DNA of 64,000 nt from Promicromonospora soli (GTDB lineage Bacteria; Actinomycetota; Actinomycetes; Actinomycetales; Cellulomonadaceae), in NCBI RefSeq assembly GCF_014653785.1, contig NZ_BNAS01000001.1, forward strand, positions 915,898-979,897, in the 5' to 3' direction. Each line of letters begins with the position of its first letter. The first letter of the stretch is position 1. The notes under the pieces were generated by a model. The model did not search any database, was not told the DNA's origin, and saw only the letters and a list, made by a program, of their open reading frames with translations. Positions 36,508-46,949 of the stretch are shown piece by piece. The translations under genes and the position numbers were made by a program.

Positions 36508-36525
36508 GACATCGGCGCCGATGTC
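36508..36525. repeat. 18-bp perfect palindrome downstream of the DUF4870 gene
   Basis: GACATCGGCGCCGATGTC is fully self-complementary. It sits 13 bp after the stop and just before the larger hairpin at 36534-36588. It may be part of a compound terminator. Confidence 0.5.
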
Positions 36526-36533
36526 GACAAAGA

Positions 36534-36588
36534 TGACCATGCACTTGCTCCCAGAACCGGGCCGGTTCTGGCAGCAAGTGCATGGTCA
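36534..36588. terminator. Long hairpin at a convergent junction
   Basis: The 27-nt arms 36534-36560 and 36562-36588 are complementary at 26 positions with a single central base. It lies between the plus-strand DUF4870 gene and the minus-strand membrane-protein gene ending at 36613. No U-tract is seen. Confidence 0.7.
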
Positions 36589-36612
36589 CTTTGACTTCTG
36601 GGCCGAGCGGCG

Positions 36613-37485
36613 TCAGGCCGTGAGCGGGCCGGGCGCCACCGGTCCGCCGGTGAGCCGGCGGAACGCGAAGGCCAGCGCGAGGAACGAAAGCGGCAGCGCG
36701 ATGAACAGGCCGAGCCCGCACAGGATCGCGCCCGCGATGATGAGGCCGAGGAGCGCGAGCTCGAGCAGGAGCACGGCGCCGAAGTTCTTGCCCACCAGGG
36801 AGAACGACGACGTGAAGGCCGGCCACGCGCTCATGCCCCTGTCGACCACGTTGTGGTACGTGAACGGCGCGAAGATCGCCAGGGCGATGAGGCCGAGGCC
36901 GCAGGTGAGCACACCGACGATTGCCGCGGCCAGCAGCAGGAGCGCCGTCAGGATGACCATCCCGTAGCTGTTGACCTTGAAGAGCGTCCCCCAGGTCGCC
37001 CTCTCGCCGGAGACCTCACGCAGCGCGGCGTTGATCCCGAGCGCCTGGAGCACCGCGTTGACCAGCCCTCCGATCAGCCCGAGCGTCGAGCTGCCGACGC
37101 CTAGTCCCAGTCCGGTCCACACGGCGGACATCCCGTCGGCGTCCGAGGCCTCGCGCATCCGCTCCTGGTAGTCGCCGGCCGAAGGTCCGCTGAAGATGGC
37201 GCTCACCACGAAGGTGAGCAGCACGAACAGGACCCAGAACAGCCAGTTCGCCTTGAACCTGTCCCAGGCGAAGCCCAGCGCCTCGCCGACGGCGAACGGC
37301 GCGAACGGCGCGGACGGCTGCGACCCGTAGGGCCCGCCCGGACCTCCGTACGCAGGCGGCTCGCCCGCGACCCCGTAGGCGGGCGGTTGGGGCGGGTTCG
37401 AGGGTGGTGTCGGCCCGGCTGGGTTCGGCGGCGTCGGGCCGCCCGGGGTCGGCTCGTACGGGTTCTGTGGCGGGTTCTCGCTCAT
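36613..37485 (-). CDS. Pro-rich N-terminus polytopic membrane protein (paralogue 2)
   Basis: A 290-residue protein with a disordered Pro/Gly/Tyr N terminus (about 1-65) followed by about six membrane helices starting at AVGEALGFAWDRFKANWLFWVLF. It contains LREVSGERATWGTLF and TYHNVVDRGMSAWPAFTSSFSLV, the pattern of glycerophosphoryl diester phosphodiesterase-like/DUF975-type integral proteins. The RBS AGGGG precedes the ATG. It follows its paralogue by 92 bp. Function is not known. Confidence 0.75.
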   Translation of the reverse strand: MSENPPQNPYEPTPGGPTPPNPAGPTPPSNPPQPPAYGVAGEPPAYGGPGGPYGSQPSAPFAPFAVGEALGFAWDRFKANWLFWVLFVLLTFVVSAIFSGPSAGDYQERMREASDADGMSAVWTGLGLGVGSSTLGLIGGLVNAVLQALGINAALREVSGERATWGTLFKVNSYGMVILTALLLLAAAIVGVLTCGLGLIALAIFAPFTYHNVVDRGMSAWPAFTSSFSLVGKNFGAVLLLELALLGLIIAGAILCGLGLFIALPLSFLALAFAFRRLTGGPVAPGPLTA

Positions 37486-37577
37486 GTGATCCCCTTTGAC
37501 TGGTCAGTGATCCCCCAGCCCACCCTCACCTCTCCTCCGCATCCGCGCATGCGCAACTGCCGAGTCGTTACCGGCGG

Positions 37578-38600
37578 TCAGCCCTGGACGGAGTCTCCGG
37601 TCCAGCGCTGCACGAGGTATGCCCACATCAGCAGCATTGCGGGCACCACCACAACGAGCCCGATGAGGCACGTCGGGATCGACGCGACGACCAGGCCCGC
37701 GAAGATCGCGAAGAATGTGAGCGCGGTCCCGATGTGGGAGAGCACCAGCCCGACGCCGCCCGCGAGCGCCCGGCCGAATCCCACTCCGTTGAGGATCAGG
37801 AACGGCACCGGGAGGAGCAGCAGCGTGACGACGACCTGCACCAGCCAGCCGACCATGGGCACGGTGATGCTGACGAACCCCAGCGCACCGGTGAGCAGTG
37901 CGTACCCCAGGAGGCTCCCGAACCCCCGCAGCAGGAAGAAGTCCCGGAAGACGACCCTGCGGGTCCGGGTCGCCGCGAGCGCGCCGGCGCACAGGAGGGC
38001 CTGCAGCAGGAAGCAGACCGCCGTCCCCGCGGCTGCGAGGGCCTGGGCGGTCAGCGTCTTCCCGGCGGCCTGCGCGGCGTCGACCGCCGCCGGGTCGTTG
38101 GCGCTCATCAGGATGTCCATGGCGGACGGGCTGAACAGGAGCGTGACGGCAATCTGCGCGACGCCGAGCGCCAAGCTCATCAGCACCCAGAGGCCCCAGC
38201 TCGCGCCGAAGGCGCTCCAGCCCCAGCGCCAGGCGGCGCCGATCGTCGGGGGCTGGTCGTGGGTGCGGTCCTGCGCCCCCGAGGCGTCAGTGTACTGCGG
38301 GAACTGCTGCGGAGCCTGCGGCTGCTGGTAACCGGGTCCCTGGCCCCACACGCCGGGCTGCTGGTCCCGCTGCTCCGGCTGCTGCGCGGGCCGGTAGTCC
38401 GGCCGCCCGTAGGGGTTGGCGGGGCGGCCGTAAGGGTCGCGGGGACCGTACGGGTCCAGCGGCTGAGGTGCCTGGCCATAGGGGTCGCGGGTCGGCGGTC
38501 CCTGCTGCGCGTGGGGGTTCGCGTCCTGCGCCTGGCGCGGGTCAGGAGGCTGCCGACGGCTTGGATCCTGCGGCGTCCAGCCACCGAAGGTGTTGCTCAT
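37578..38600 (-). CDS. Pro/Gln-rich N-terminus polytopic membrane protein (paralogue 1)
   Basis: A 340-residue protein with a long disordered start holding repeats of DPYGRP/DPYGQA (about 35-70), then about six membrane helices from AAWRWGWSAFGASWGLWVLM. It shares layout and scattered motifs with the downstream protein (RRVVFRDFFLL, NGVGFGRALAGGVGLVLSHIG). An RBS (AGGGG) lies 7 nt before the ATG at 38600. The upstream 126 bp is unusually AT-rich for the window and likely holds the promoter. Confidence 0.72.
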   Translation of the reverse strand: MSNTFGGWTPQDPSRRQPPDPRQAQDANPHAQQGPPTRDPYGQAPQPLDPYGPRDPYGRPANPYGRPDYRPAQQPEQRDQQPGVWGQGPGYQQPQAPQQFPQYTDASGAQDRTHDQPPTIGAAWRWGWSAFGASWGLWVLMSLALGVAQIAVTLLFSPSAMDILMSANDPAAVDAAQAAGKTLTAQALAAAGTAVCFLLQALLCAGALAATRTRRVVFRDFFLLRGFGSLLGYALLTGALGFVSITVPMVGWLVQVVVTLLLLPVPFLILNGVGFGRALAGGVGLVLSHIGTALTFFAIFAGLVVASIPTCLIGLVVVVPAMLLMWAYLVQRWTGDSVQG

Positions 38601-38726
38601 TCGCGTGCCCCTTGTCAGGCGTGCCTGCGCGCCTCGTAACGATATGAATTGTCACAAGATATCGAGCATTTCGCCTACTACGCAAACAAACCAATTGGCA
38701 CTACAGCGCGGGTGAACGGCGCCGGA

Positions 38727-40082
38727 TCAGGCCGTCAGGTCACGCACCACGGCGTCGGCCAGCAGGCGGCCGCGGCGGGTCAGCACCGCCCGCGCGGGCG
38801 CCCCGCCGGCGCCGTGCCCTCCGCCGGCACCGAGCGCTGCGCGACCGTCGAGCAGCCCGCGCGCCACGAGGCCAGCCACCGCGGTGCGGCCCTCCGCCGA
38901 GAGCACGCCGAGGTCCAGCCCCTCGCGCAGCCGCACGCCGAGCATGACGCGCTCGAGGTGCGCCTCCTCGCGCGTGAGCAGCTCGCGGCCGGCGCCCGGG
39001 CTCTGCCCGGCCTCCAGCCGCGTGGCGTAGGCGCGGGGGTGCTTCACGTTCCACCAGCGGACGCCGGCGGGGGTCTCGACAGGCTCGACCACCGAGCGAG
39101 GCTCGACCGACGGCTCCGGCGTCGGCGCCGCGGCGGGAGCCGACACGTAGCTGTGCGCGCCCGGCCCGACGCCCCACCAGTCGTCCCCGCGCCAGTACCC
39201 GATGTTGTGCCGGCACTCGTGCCCCGGACGGGACCAGTTCGACACCTCGTACCAGCGCAGGCCCGCCTCGGTGAGCAGGTCGTCGACCAGCTCGTACTTG
39301 GCGGCCTGGTCGTCCTCGTCGGGCAGAGCCACCTCGCCCCGCCGCACCTGGGCGGCCATCTTGGTGCCCGGCTCCACCACGAGCGCGTACGCGGACACGT
39401 GGTCGACGCCGGTGGCCAGCGCCGTCTCGACGCTGGTCCGCCAGTCGTCGAGGGACTCACCGGGCGTGCCGTAGATCAGGTCCAGGGACACGTCCAGCCC
39501 GGCGTCCCGGGCCCACCGGACGACGTCGGGGATGCGCAGCGGGTCGTGCGTGCGCTCGAGCGTCGCCAGCACGTGGGGCACCGCCGACTGCATGCCGAAC
39601 GAGACGCGCGTGAACCCCGCGTCGGCCAGGACCCGCAGGGACTCGGGCGTGACGGAGTCCGGGTTGGCCTCGGTGGTGACCTCGGCAGCTTGCCCCGAGC
39701 CTGTCGACGGGTCGGCCAGTCCCCAGGCCGCCTTGATCCCGCCGAGCACGCGGTCGAGGTCCTCGGCGGGCAGCATCGTCGGGGTGCCACCCCCGAAGAA
39801 GACCGTCGAGACGGCGGCAGGCGCGCGGCCGGCGTCGGACAGGACCTTCGCCGCGAGGTCCACCTCGAGCAGCGCCGTCGTGGCGTACTGCGCCTGGTTG
39901 GCGCCGCCGCCCAGCTCGGACGCCGTGTAGGTGTTGAAGTCGCAGTAGCCGCAGCGCACCGTGCAGAACGGGACGTGCACGTAGACGCCGAACGGCCGGT
40001 CCGGCGGCGGCGCGACCGGGCCCACCCAGGCGGGCAGCCCGCCGTCGTCGGGTACCGGGATGCCGGAGGGAAGTGCGGGCAC
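38727..40082 (-). CDS. hemW: Radical SAM haem chaperone/coproporphyrinogen III oxidase-like HemW
   Basis: A 451-residue radical SAM protein with the CxxxCxxC cluster motif VPFCTVRCGYCDFNTYT, FFGGGTPTML, TTEANPDSVT, RVSFGMQS and DLIYGTPGES, and the C-terminal HemN domain. HemW delivers haem to client enzymes. The GTG start at 40082 directly follows the lepA stop. Two insertions relative to the family encode repeat peptides: PSTGSGQ (DNA 39690-39713) and RSVVEPVETP (DNA 39071-39108). Confidence 0.95.
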   Translation of the reverse strand: MPALPSGIPVPDDGGLPAWVGPVAPPPDRPFGVYVHVPFCTVRCGYCDFNTYTASELGGGANQAQYATTALLEVDLAAKVLSDAGRAPAAVSTVFFGGGTPTMLPAEDLDRVLGGIKAAWGLADPSTGSGQAAEVTTEANPDSVTPESLRVLADAGFTRVSFGMQSAVPHVLATLERTHDPLRIPDVVRWARDAGLDVSLDLIYGTPGESLDDWRTSVETALATGVDHVSAYALVVEPGTKMAAQVRRGEVALPDEDDQAAKYELVDDLLTEAGLRWYEVSNWSRPGHECRHNIGYWRGDDWWGVGPGAHSYVSAPAAAPTPEPSVEPRSVVEPVETPAGVRWWNVKHPRAYATRLEAGQSPGAGRELLTREEAHLERVMLGVRLREGLDLGVLSAEGRTAVAGLVARGLLDGRAALGAGGGHGAGGAPARAVLTRRGRLLADAVVRDLTA

Positions 40083-41963
<1,881 letters not shown>

Positions 41964-42085
41964 AGCGTTCTCGCTCCGTCGTCAGGGTGGGAGGGCCAAC
42001 CGCCATTCTCCCACGTCCCGTGCGAGCGGGACGCGGTCGTGCCTACGGTCGTGCGGTAGCGATCCCGACCGTACGGAGGACAACC

Positions 42086-42640
42086 ATGCCGCAACTGACC
42101 AGCAAGCAAGTGCTGGTGATCGTGACCAACTACGGCGTCGAGCAGGACGAGCTGCTCGTGCCGGTACGCCACCTGCGCGACCACGGCGCGGTGGTGACCG
42201 TGGCGGCCGCGCAGCCGGGCGACATCCGCACCCTGGTGGGCGACGAGAAGCCCGGCGAGACGGTGCTGCCGGACACGACGATCGACGCCGTCGACCCGGC
42301 CGGCTTCGACCTCCTGATCGTGCCGGGCGGCACGATCAACGCCGACGCCCTGCGCCTGCGGCCCGAGGCACTCAAGGTGGTCGAGGCGTTCACGTCCTCG
42401 GGGCGGCCGGTGGCGGCGATCTGCCACGGCCCGTGGGCTCTGGTCGAGGCGGGCCGGGTCTCCGGCGCGACGCTCACCAGCTACCCGTCCCTGGCCACCG
42501 ACGTGCACAACGCGGGCGGCACCTGGGTGGACGAGCCCGTCGTACGGGACGCCGGTGCCGGGTTCCCGCTGATCACGTCCCGCACCCCCGGCGACCTGCC
42601 CGAGTTCCTGCGCGAGGTGGACGCAGCGCTGGACGACTGA
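42086..42640 (+). CDS. DJ-1/PfpI family protein
   Basis: A 184-residue protein with TSKQVLVIVTNYGVEQDELLVPV, FDLLIVPGGTINADALR and the nucleophile elbow PVAAICHGPWALVEAG (Cys in AxCHG), the PfpI/YhbO signature. Family members are glyoxalases, deglycases or proteases. CGGAGG precedes the ATG at 42086 by 7 nt. It is divergent from lepA. Confidence 0.9.
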   Translation: MPQLTSKQVLVIVTNYGVEQDELLVPVRHLRDHGAVVTVAAAQPGDIRTLVGDEKPGETVLPDTTIDAVDPAGFDLLIVPGGTINADALRLRPEALKVVEAFTSSGRPVAAICHGPWALVEAGRVSGATLTSYPSLATDVHNAGGTWVDEPVVRDAGAGFPLITSRTPGDLPEFLREVDAALDD

Positions 42641-42698
42641 CGCCCACTCCCCGTCATCCGGAGCACCGAGGTCAGCAGCGCGCGGTACCTTTCGGCAC

Positions 42699-43439
42699 AT
42701 GAGCCTCGACCACCTGTCGCTGCTGGCCCGGTTCCAGGGCGACTTCATCGCCGCGGTGCCCGGCGCCGACCCCGCCGCGCGGGTTCCCGCGTGCGGCGAC
42801 TGGACGGTGCGCGAGCTGGTGGAGCACATCGCGGACGTCCATCACTGGGCCGCGGGCAACGTCCGGGGGGTCAAGCGCGCACCCCTCGGCGCCGGGCCGT
42901 TCGACCTGGCGCCGCACTACGCCGCGCAGGCGGCGGACCTGCGCGCGGCCCTGGCCGAGACCGACCCCGACAGCATCGGCCGGATCCTCTCCCATCCCGA
43001 GCCCATGGGCCCCGGCCCGGTGCGGTTCTGGCACCGCCGGCAGACCCACGAGACGCTCGTGCACCTGCACGACCTGCTGGCCGCGGTGGCCGGCGCGGGT
43101 ACGGTCGGCCTGGTGGGGGCCGAGCCCGAGGTCTGGGCCGACACGGTCGACGAGGTGGTGACGGTGCTCCAACCGCGTCAGGTGGGCCTCGGCCGCATGG
43201 AGCCGCTGCGCCACCCGGTCGCCCTCGTGGCGTCCGACCTCGACGGCGCGCCCGCCTGGGTGCTCGGCGCCCCGGGCGAGCGCTCGGAGGAGGTGGCGCC
43301 CGACGTCGTCGTCTCCGGGCCTGCCGAGGGCCTCGCGCTGACGCTGTGGCGCCGGCTCACGCCCGCGGAGGCGGGGCTCACCGTCGCGGGTGACCGGGCC
43401 AACCTCGAGGCGGCGCTGGCCCAGCCGATCGTGCCGTAG
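42699..43439 (+). CDS. Maleylpyruvate isomerase family (DinB-like) mycothiol-dependent protein
   Basis: A 246-residue protein with CGDWTVRELVEHIADVHHWA, RFWHRRQTHETLVHLHDL and a C-terminal SCP2-like/MDMPI_C domain. The helical bundle with these histidines is the DinB/MDMPI metal site (TIGR03083 type). Relatives are mycothiol-dependent isomerases or transferases, which fits an actinobacterium. TACCTT lies 7 nt before the ATG (leaderless). It ends 3 bp from the convergent transglutaminase gene. Confidence 0.85.
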   Translation: MSLDHLSLLARFQGDFIAAVPGADPAARVPACGDWTVRELVEHIADVHHWAAGNVRGVKRAPLGAGPFDLAPHYAAQAADLRAALAETDPDSIGRILSHPEPMGPGPVRFWHRRQTHETLVHLHDLLAAVAGAGTVGLVGAEPEVWADTVDEVVTVLQPRQVGLGRMEPLRHPVALVASDLDGAPAWVLGAPGERSEEVAPDVVVSGPAEGLALTLWRRLTPAEAGLTVAGDRANLEAALAQPIVP

Positions 43440-43442
43440 CTG

Positions 43443-44294
43443 CTAGCCGAGCCGCGTGATGTCCACGGTCACCGCGAGCGTGGACGAGCCGGCGCCGGCG
43501 TAGACGCCCTTGAACGGCGGCACGTCGCCGTACTCCCGCCCGCGCCCGACCACCACGTGGTCGCCGCCAACGAACGTCCGGTTGGTGGGGTCGTAGCCCA
43601 CCCACTCGCCGGTCCACCACTCGACCCACGCGTGCGACTCGCCGTGCACCTGCTCGCCGATAGCGGCGTCCGGTTCCGGATGCACGTACCCGGACACGTA
43701 CCGCGCGGGGATGCCCACCGAGCGCAGGGCGCCCAGGGCGAGGTGCGCCATGTCCTGGCACACGCCCTTCCGTGCCTCCCACGCCTCGACCGCCGGCGTG
43801 TGCACGGTGGTCACGCCGGGCACGTACTCGAGCCGGTCCCGCACGGCGAGGCAGATCGCCTCCGCCGCCCCGTCGGGGTCCAGCCCGCCCGCGGCCTCGA
43901 GGGCGAGCGTCGCGAGGTCCGACGGCGGCATGGTCACCGGCGACTCCGCGAGGAAGGCGGCCTGCGCGTCGAGCACGGGCTCGCTCGCCAGGTCCTCCCA
44001 CCCGGGCACGTCGCCGGCGGGACGGCCGTCTGCGGAGTACCCCGAGGCCTCGACCAGCGCCTCCGCGACGATCTTGAGCTGGGTGTGCGGGCGCAGGATC
44101 TCGAACGCGGTCACGCTCGTGCCCCAGTAGTCGGTGTGGTCGGCGGACCAGGTGGTGGGCGACGTCGCCAGGGTCGCCGAGCGCACCGTCTGGCGCGCGT
44201 CCTGGACCGGGCGCATGCGCGCCTGGTTGTACGAGTCCGTGACCGGCGACGCGTAGTCGAACAGGGTCGTGTGGACCACCTTCAGCAGCGTCAC
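43443..44294 (-). CDS. Transglutaminase-like protein (N-terminal TGc plus core)
   Basis: A 283-residue protein with an N-terminal bacterial transglutaminase-associated region (LLKVVHTTLFDYASPVTDSYNQARMRP) and the papain-like core: RKGVCQDMAHLALGALRSVGIPARYVSGYV (catalytic Cys), GESHAWVEWW (His) and VGYDPTN (Asp). It is third in the ATP-grasp/alpha-E/transglutaminase operon and starts inside the alpha-E stop (GTGA). Comparative genomics links this trio to peptide-bond formation and hydrolysis; the substrate is unknown. Confidence 0.92.
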   Translation of the reverse strand: MTLLKVVHTTLFDYASPVTDSYNQARMRPVQDARQTVRSATLATSPTTWSADHTDYWGTSVTAFEILRPHTQLKIVAEALVEASGYSADGRPAGDVPGWEDLASEPVLDAQAAFLAESPVTMPPSDLATLALEAAGGLDPDGAAEAICLAVRDRLEYVPGVTTVHTPAVEAWEARKGVCQDMAHLALGALRSVGIPARYVSGYVHPEPDAAIGEQVHGESHAWVEWWTGEWVGYDPTNRTFVGGDHVVVGRGREYGDVPPFKGVYAGAGSSTLAVTVDITRLG

Positions 44295-45220
44295 AGCGCC
44301 TCCTCCACCCAGGCCGTCGTGGCCACCGCCGGAAAGTACCGGTGCTTGATCGCGCTGCTCGCCCGCGTGCACGCCACCTGCACGCGCTCCATCGTGTCCG
44401 GCAGGTCGGTGAGCAGGTCGCCCAGCCGGGCGAACTCCAGCTCGGAACGCATGATGCCGAGCGCCCGGCGGGCGTCGTCCGACACCGCGTGCCGGCCCTC
44501 CACCGGCTCCAGCTCGCGCAGGACCCGCTCGGCGGCGTGCAGCGCGTAGACGATCGACCGCGGGAACAGCCGGTCGAGGATGAGGAAGCCCGCGGCGTCG
44601 GCGTCGGACGCCCGGCCGCGGTAGGTCCGCAAGTACGCCTCGTACGCGCCGCAGGACCGCAGGAGCGTGTTCCAGCCGGGGCCGCCCGTCCCGAGCCGGG
44701 CCTGGGTGGTGATCAGGCGCGCCGTCATGTCGGCCCGCTCGATCGCCTGGCCCAGCACCATGAAGTGCCAGGTCGAGTCGCGCGGCGTCGCCGACTCCAT
44801 GAGCCCCGCGACGACGGCGGCCCGCTCCCGCACCCAGGAGAAGAACTCGTGCGGCCCCCTGCGCGCATGCGACGGGAGGGTATTGCGCGTCGTGTTGAGG
44901 CACTCCCACAGGTCGGTCGAGACGATCTCGCGCGCACGGCGCGCGTTCTCCCGCGCCGCGAGCAGCGACCCGGCGATCGACGACGGGTTCTCCCGGTCGT
45001 GCGCCAGCAGCCGCAGCACGGTGTCGCGGTTCACCTCGCCGTCGCCCGGCCCGGCGGGGTGGTCCATGATCGCCAGCAGGGACCGGCAGGCCGTGGCCTC
45101 GTCGGCCCACGGGTCCTCCGACAGCATCTGGACGTGCACGTCGAGGATGCGCGCCGTGTCGTCGGCGCGCTCGACGTACCGCCCGATCCAGAACAGCGAC
45201 TCCGCGATCCGGCTCAGCAT
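44291..45220 (-). CDS. Alpha-E domain-containing protein
   Basis: The 309-residue all-helical protein starts MLSRIAESLFWIGRYVERADDTARILDVH, the hallmark of the alpha-E superfamily, and has SARENARRAREIVS-like and VLGQAIERADMTARLI repeats. It is always found with circularly permuted ATP-grasp and transglutaminase genes. The ATG at 45220 lies within the end of the ATP-grasp gene (7-nt overlap). A catalytic role is not established. Confidence 0.92.
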   Translation of the reverse strand: MLSRIAESLFWIGRYVERADDTARILDVHVQMLSEDPWADEATACRSLLAIMDHPAGPGDGEVNRDTVLRLLAHDRENPSSIAGSLLAARENARRAREIVSTDLWECLNTTRNTLPSHARRGPHEFFSWVRERAAVVAGLMESATPRDSTWHFMVLGQAIERADMTARLITTQARLGTGGPGWNTLLRSCGAYEAYLRTYRGRASDADAAGFLILDRLFPRSIVYALHAAERVLRELEPVEGRHAVSDDARRALGIMRSELEFARLGDLLTDLPDTMERVQVACTRASSAIKHRYFPAVATTAWVEEAL

Positions 45221-46854
45221 GCGCTTCCCCCTCCGGTGGTCGTGCCCTCGCTGGTCGATACCCGCGGCGTGGTCGACGCCTGCTGCTGCTGTTGCTGCTG
45301 CTGCTGGTTCGCAGCCACGTCGTCCGGGTTGGTCGCGCGCGGCACGCCGGTAGGCGGCTCGGACGGCCGGGCGGTTTTCGGCCGCCCTTCGCCGGGACCG
45401 GGAACCGCCTGCCTGGTCCCGGCGCCTGCCTCCAGCACCCAGGTGTCCTTGGACCCGCCGCCCTGGGACGAGTTCACGACGAGCTGCCCCTCCGGGAGCG
45501 CGACCCGGGTGAGCCCGCCGGGCAGCACCCACACGTCGGAGCCGTCGTTCACGGCGAAGGGGCGCAGGTCCAGGTGGCGGGGCCGGAAGGCGCCGTCGAC
45601 GAACGTCGGACCCGTCGAGAGCTGCACCACGGGCTGCGCGATCCAGCCACGCGGGTCCTCGACGATCCGGGACTGCACGGCGTCGATCTCGGCGCGCGTG
45701 GCCTGTGGCCCCACCACGATTCCCTTGCCGCCCGAGCCGTCGACGGGCTTCACGACGAGCTCGTTGATGCGGTCGAGCACCTCGGCGCGGGCGTCGGGCT
45801 CCTCGAGGCGCCACGTGTCGACGTTCGCCAGCACGGGTTCCTCGGCGAGGTAGTAGCGGATGAGGTCGGGCACGTAGGTGTAGACGAGCTTGTCGTCGGC
45901 GACGCCGTTGCCGAGCGCGTTCGCGAGCGTGACGTTCCCGAGCCGCGCGGCACTCACCAGGCCGGGCACGCCGAGCATGGAGTCGCCGCGGAACTCGACG
46001 GGGTCGATCCACTCGTCGTCGACCCGCCGGTAGATGACGTCGACGCGGCGCGACCCCTCGGTGGTCCGCATGTAGACCCGGCCGCCCTTGGTGTACAGGT
46101 CGCGCCCCTCGACCAGCTCCACGCCGAGGAGCCGGGCCAGGAGGCTGTGCTCGAAGTACGCGGAGTTGTAGACGCCCGGGGTGAGCACCACGACGGTCGG
46201 GTCGGGGACGCCGTCGGGGGCGCTCGCCACCAGGGCGGCGAGCAGCCGCTGCGGGTAGTCGACGACGGGCTGCACCCGCAGCCGGCTGAACAGCTCGGGG
46301 AACGTGCGGACCATGGCGCGGCGGTTGCTCACCACGTAGCTCACGCCCGACGGGACCCGGACGTTGTCCTCCAGGACGCGGTACCCGCCCGCCTCGTCGC
46401 GGATCAGGTCGATCCCGCTCACATGGCAGCGCACACCGCCCGCCGGGCGGATGCTGGCCGCGACCCGCTGGAAGTCCGAGCTGGACTGGATCAGGCGCTG
46501 CGGCACCACGCCGTCCTTGACGGCCTGCTGCGGGCCGTAGACGTCGTCGAGGAACGCCTCAAGGGCCCGGACCCGCTGCTGGACGCCCAGCGCGATGTCC
46601 GTCCAGTCGTCCTGCTCGATGACGCGAGGCACCACGTCCAGCGGGAAGGGGCGCTCCTCGCCCGCGAAGTCGAACGTGACGCCCTGGGCCAGGTAGGAAC
46701 GTGCCAGCGCGTCCGCGCGCGAGGCCACCTCGTCGGCCGTGAGTCTGGTGAGCCGGCCGTGCACCTGCTCGTAGCAGGATCGCAGCACGCCGTCGCGGTC
46801 CAGCATCTCGTCGAAGGCCTGCTGGAGGGGGTAACCATCGAACAGGTCTGTCAT
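45214..46854 (-). CDS. Circularly permuted ATP-grasp type 2 protein
   Basis: A 546-residue protein of the CP_ATPgrasp family with DGVLRSCYEQVHGRL, DDVYGPQQAVKDGVVP, LEDNVRVPSGVSYVVSNRR, VVLTPGVYNSAYFEHSLLARLLGVELVEGRDL, and ELVVKPVDGSGGKGIVVGP. It likely forms an amide bond using ATP. The C-terminal about 65 residues are low-complexity and hold nine consecutive Gln, encoded by a CAG/CAA run at 45281-45309. TACAGT six bases before the ATG suggests a leaderless operon start. Confidence 0.93.
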   Translation of the reverse strand: MTDLFDGYPLQQAFDEMLDRDGVLRSCYEQVHGRLTRLTADEVASRADALARSYLAQGVTFDFAGEERPFPLDVVPRVIEQDDWTDIALGVQQRVRALEAFLDDVYGPQQAVKDGVVPQRLIQSSSDFQRVAASIRPAGGVRCHVSGIDLIRDEAGGYRVLEDNVRVPSGVSYVVSNRRAMVRTFPELFSRLRVQPVVDYPQRLLAALVASAPDGVPDPTVVVLTPGVYNSAYFEHSLLARLLGVELVEGRDLYTKGGRVYMRTTEGSRRVDVIYRRVDDEWIDPVEFRGDSMLGVPGLVSAARLGNVTLANALGNGVADDKLVYTYVPDLIRYYLAEEPVLANVDTWRLEEPDARAEVLDRINELVVKPVDGSGGKGIVVGPQATRAEIDAVQSRIVEDPRGWIAQPVVQLSTGPTFVDGAFRPRHLDLRPFAVNDGSDVWVLPGGLTRVALPEGQLVVNSSQGGGSKDTWVLEAGAGTRQAVPGPGEGRPKTARPSEPPTGVPRATNPDDVAANQQQQQQQQQASTTPRVSTSEGTTTGGGSAC

Positions 46855-46949
46855 GTCCGAACTGTAAGGGGATGGTCAAGACATGGCTGTTCCAGGCATG
46901 TTTCGGATAAGTGTCGGCCTGTGGCGGGCCGGGGTGTCGGGCCGCGGCG

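Noticed and set aside
36521-36618. Similar peptides starting MTMHLLPEP on both strands at the 36.5 kb hairpin
   Set aside because: They are a direct consequence of the inverted repeat, which makes both strands read alike.
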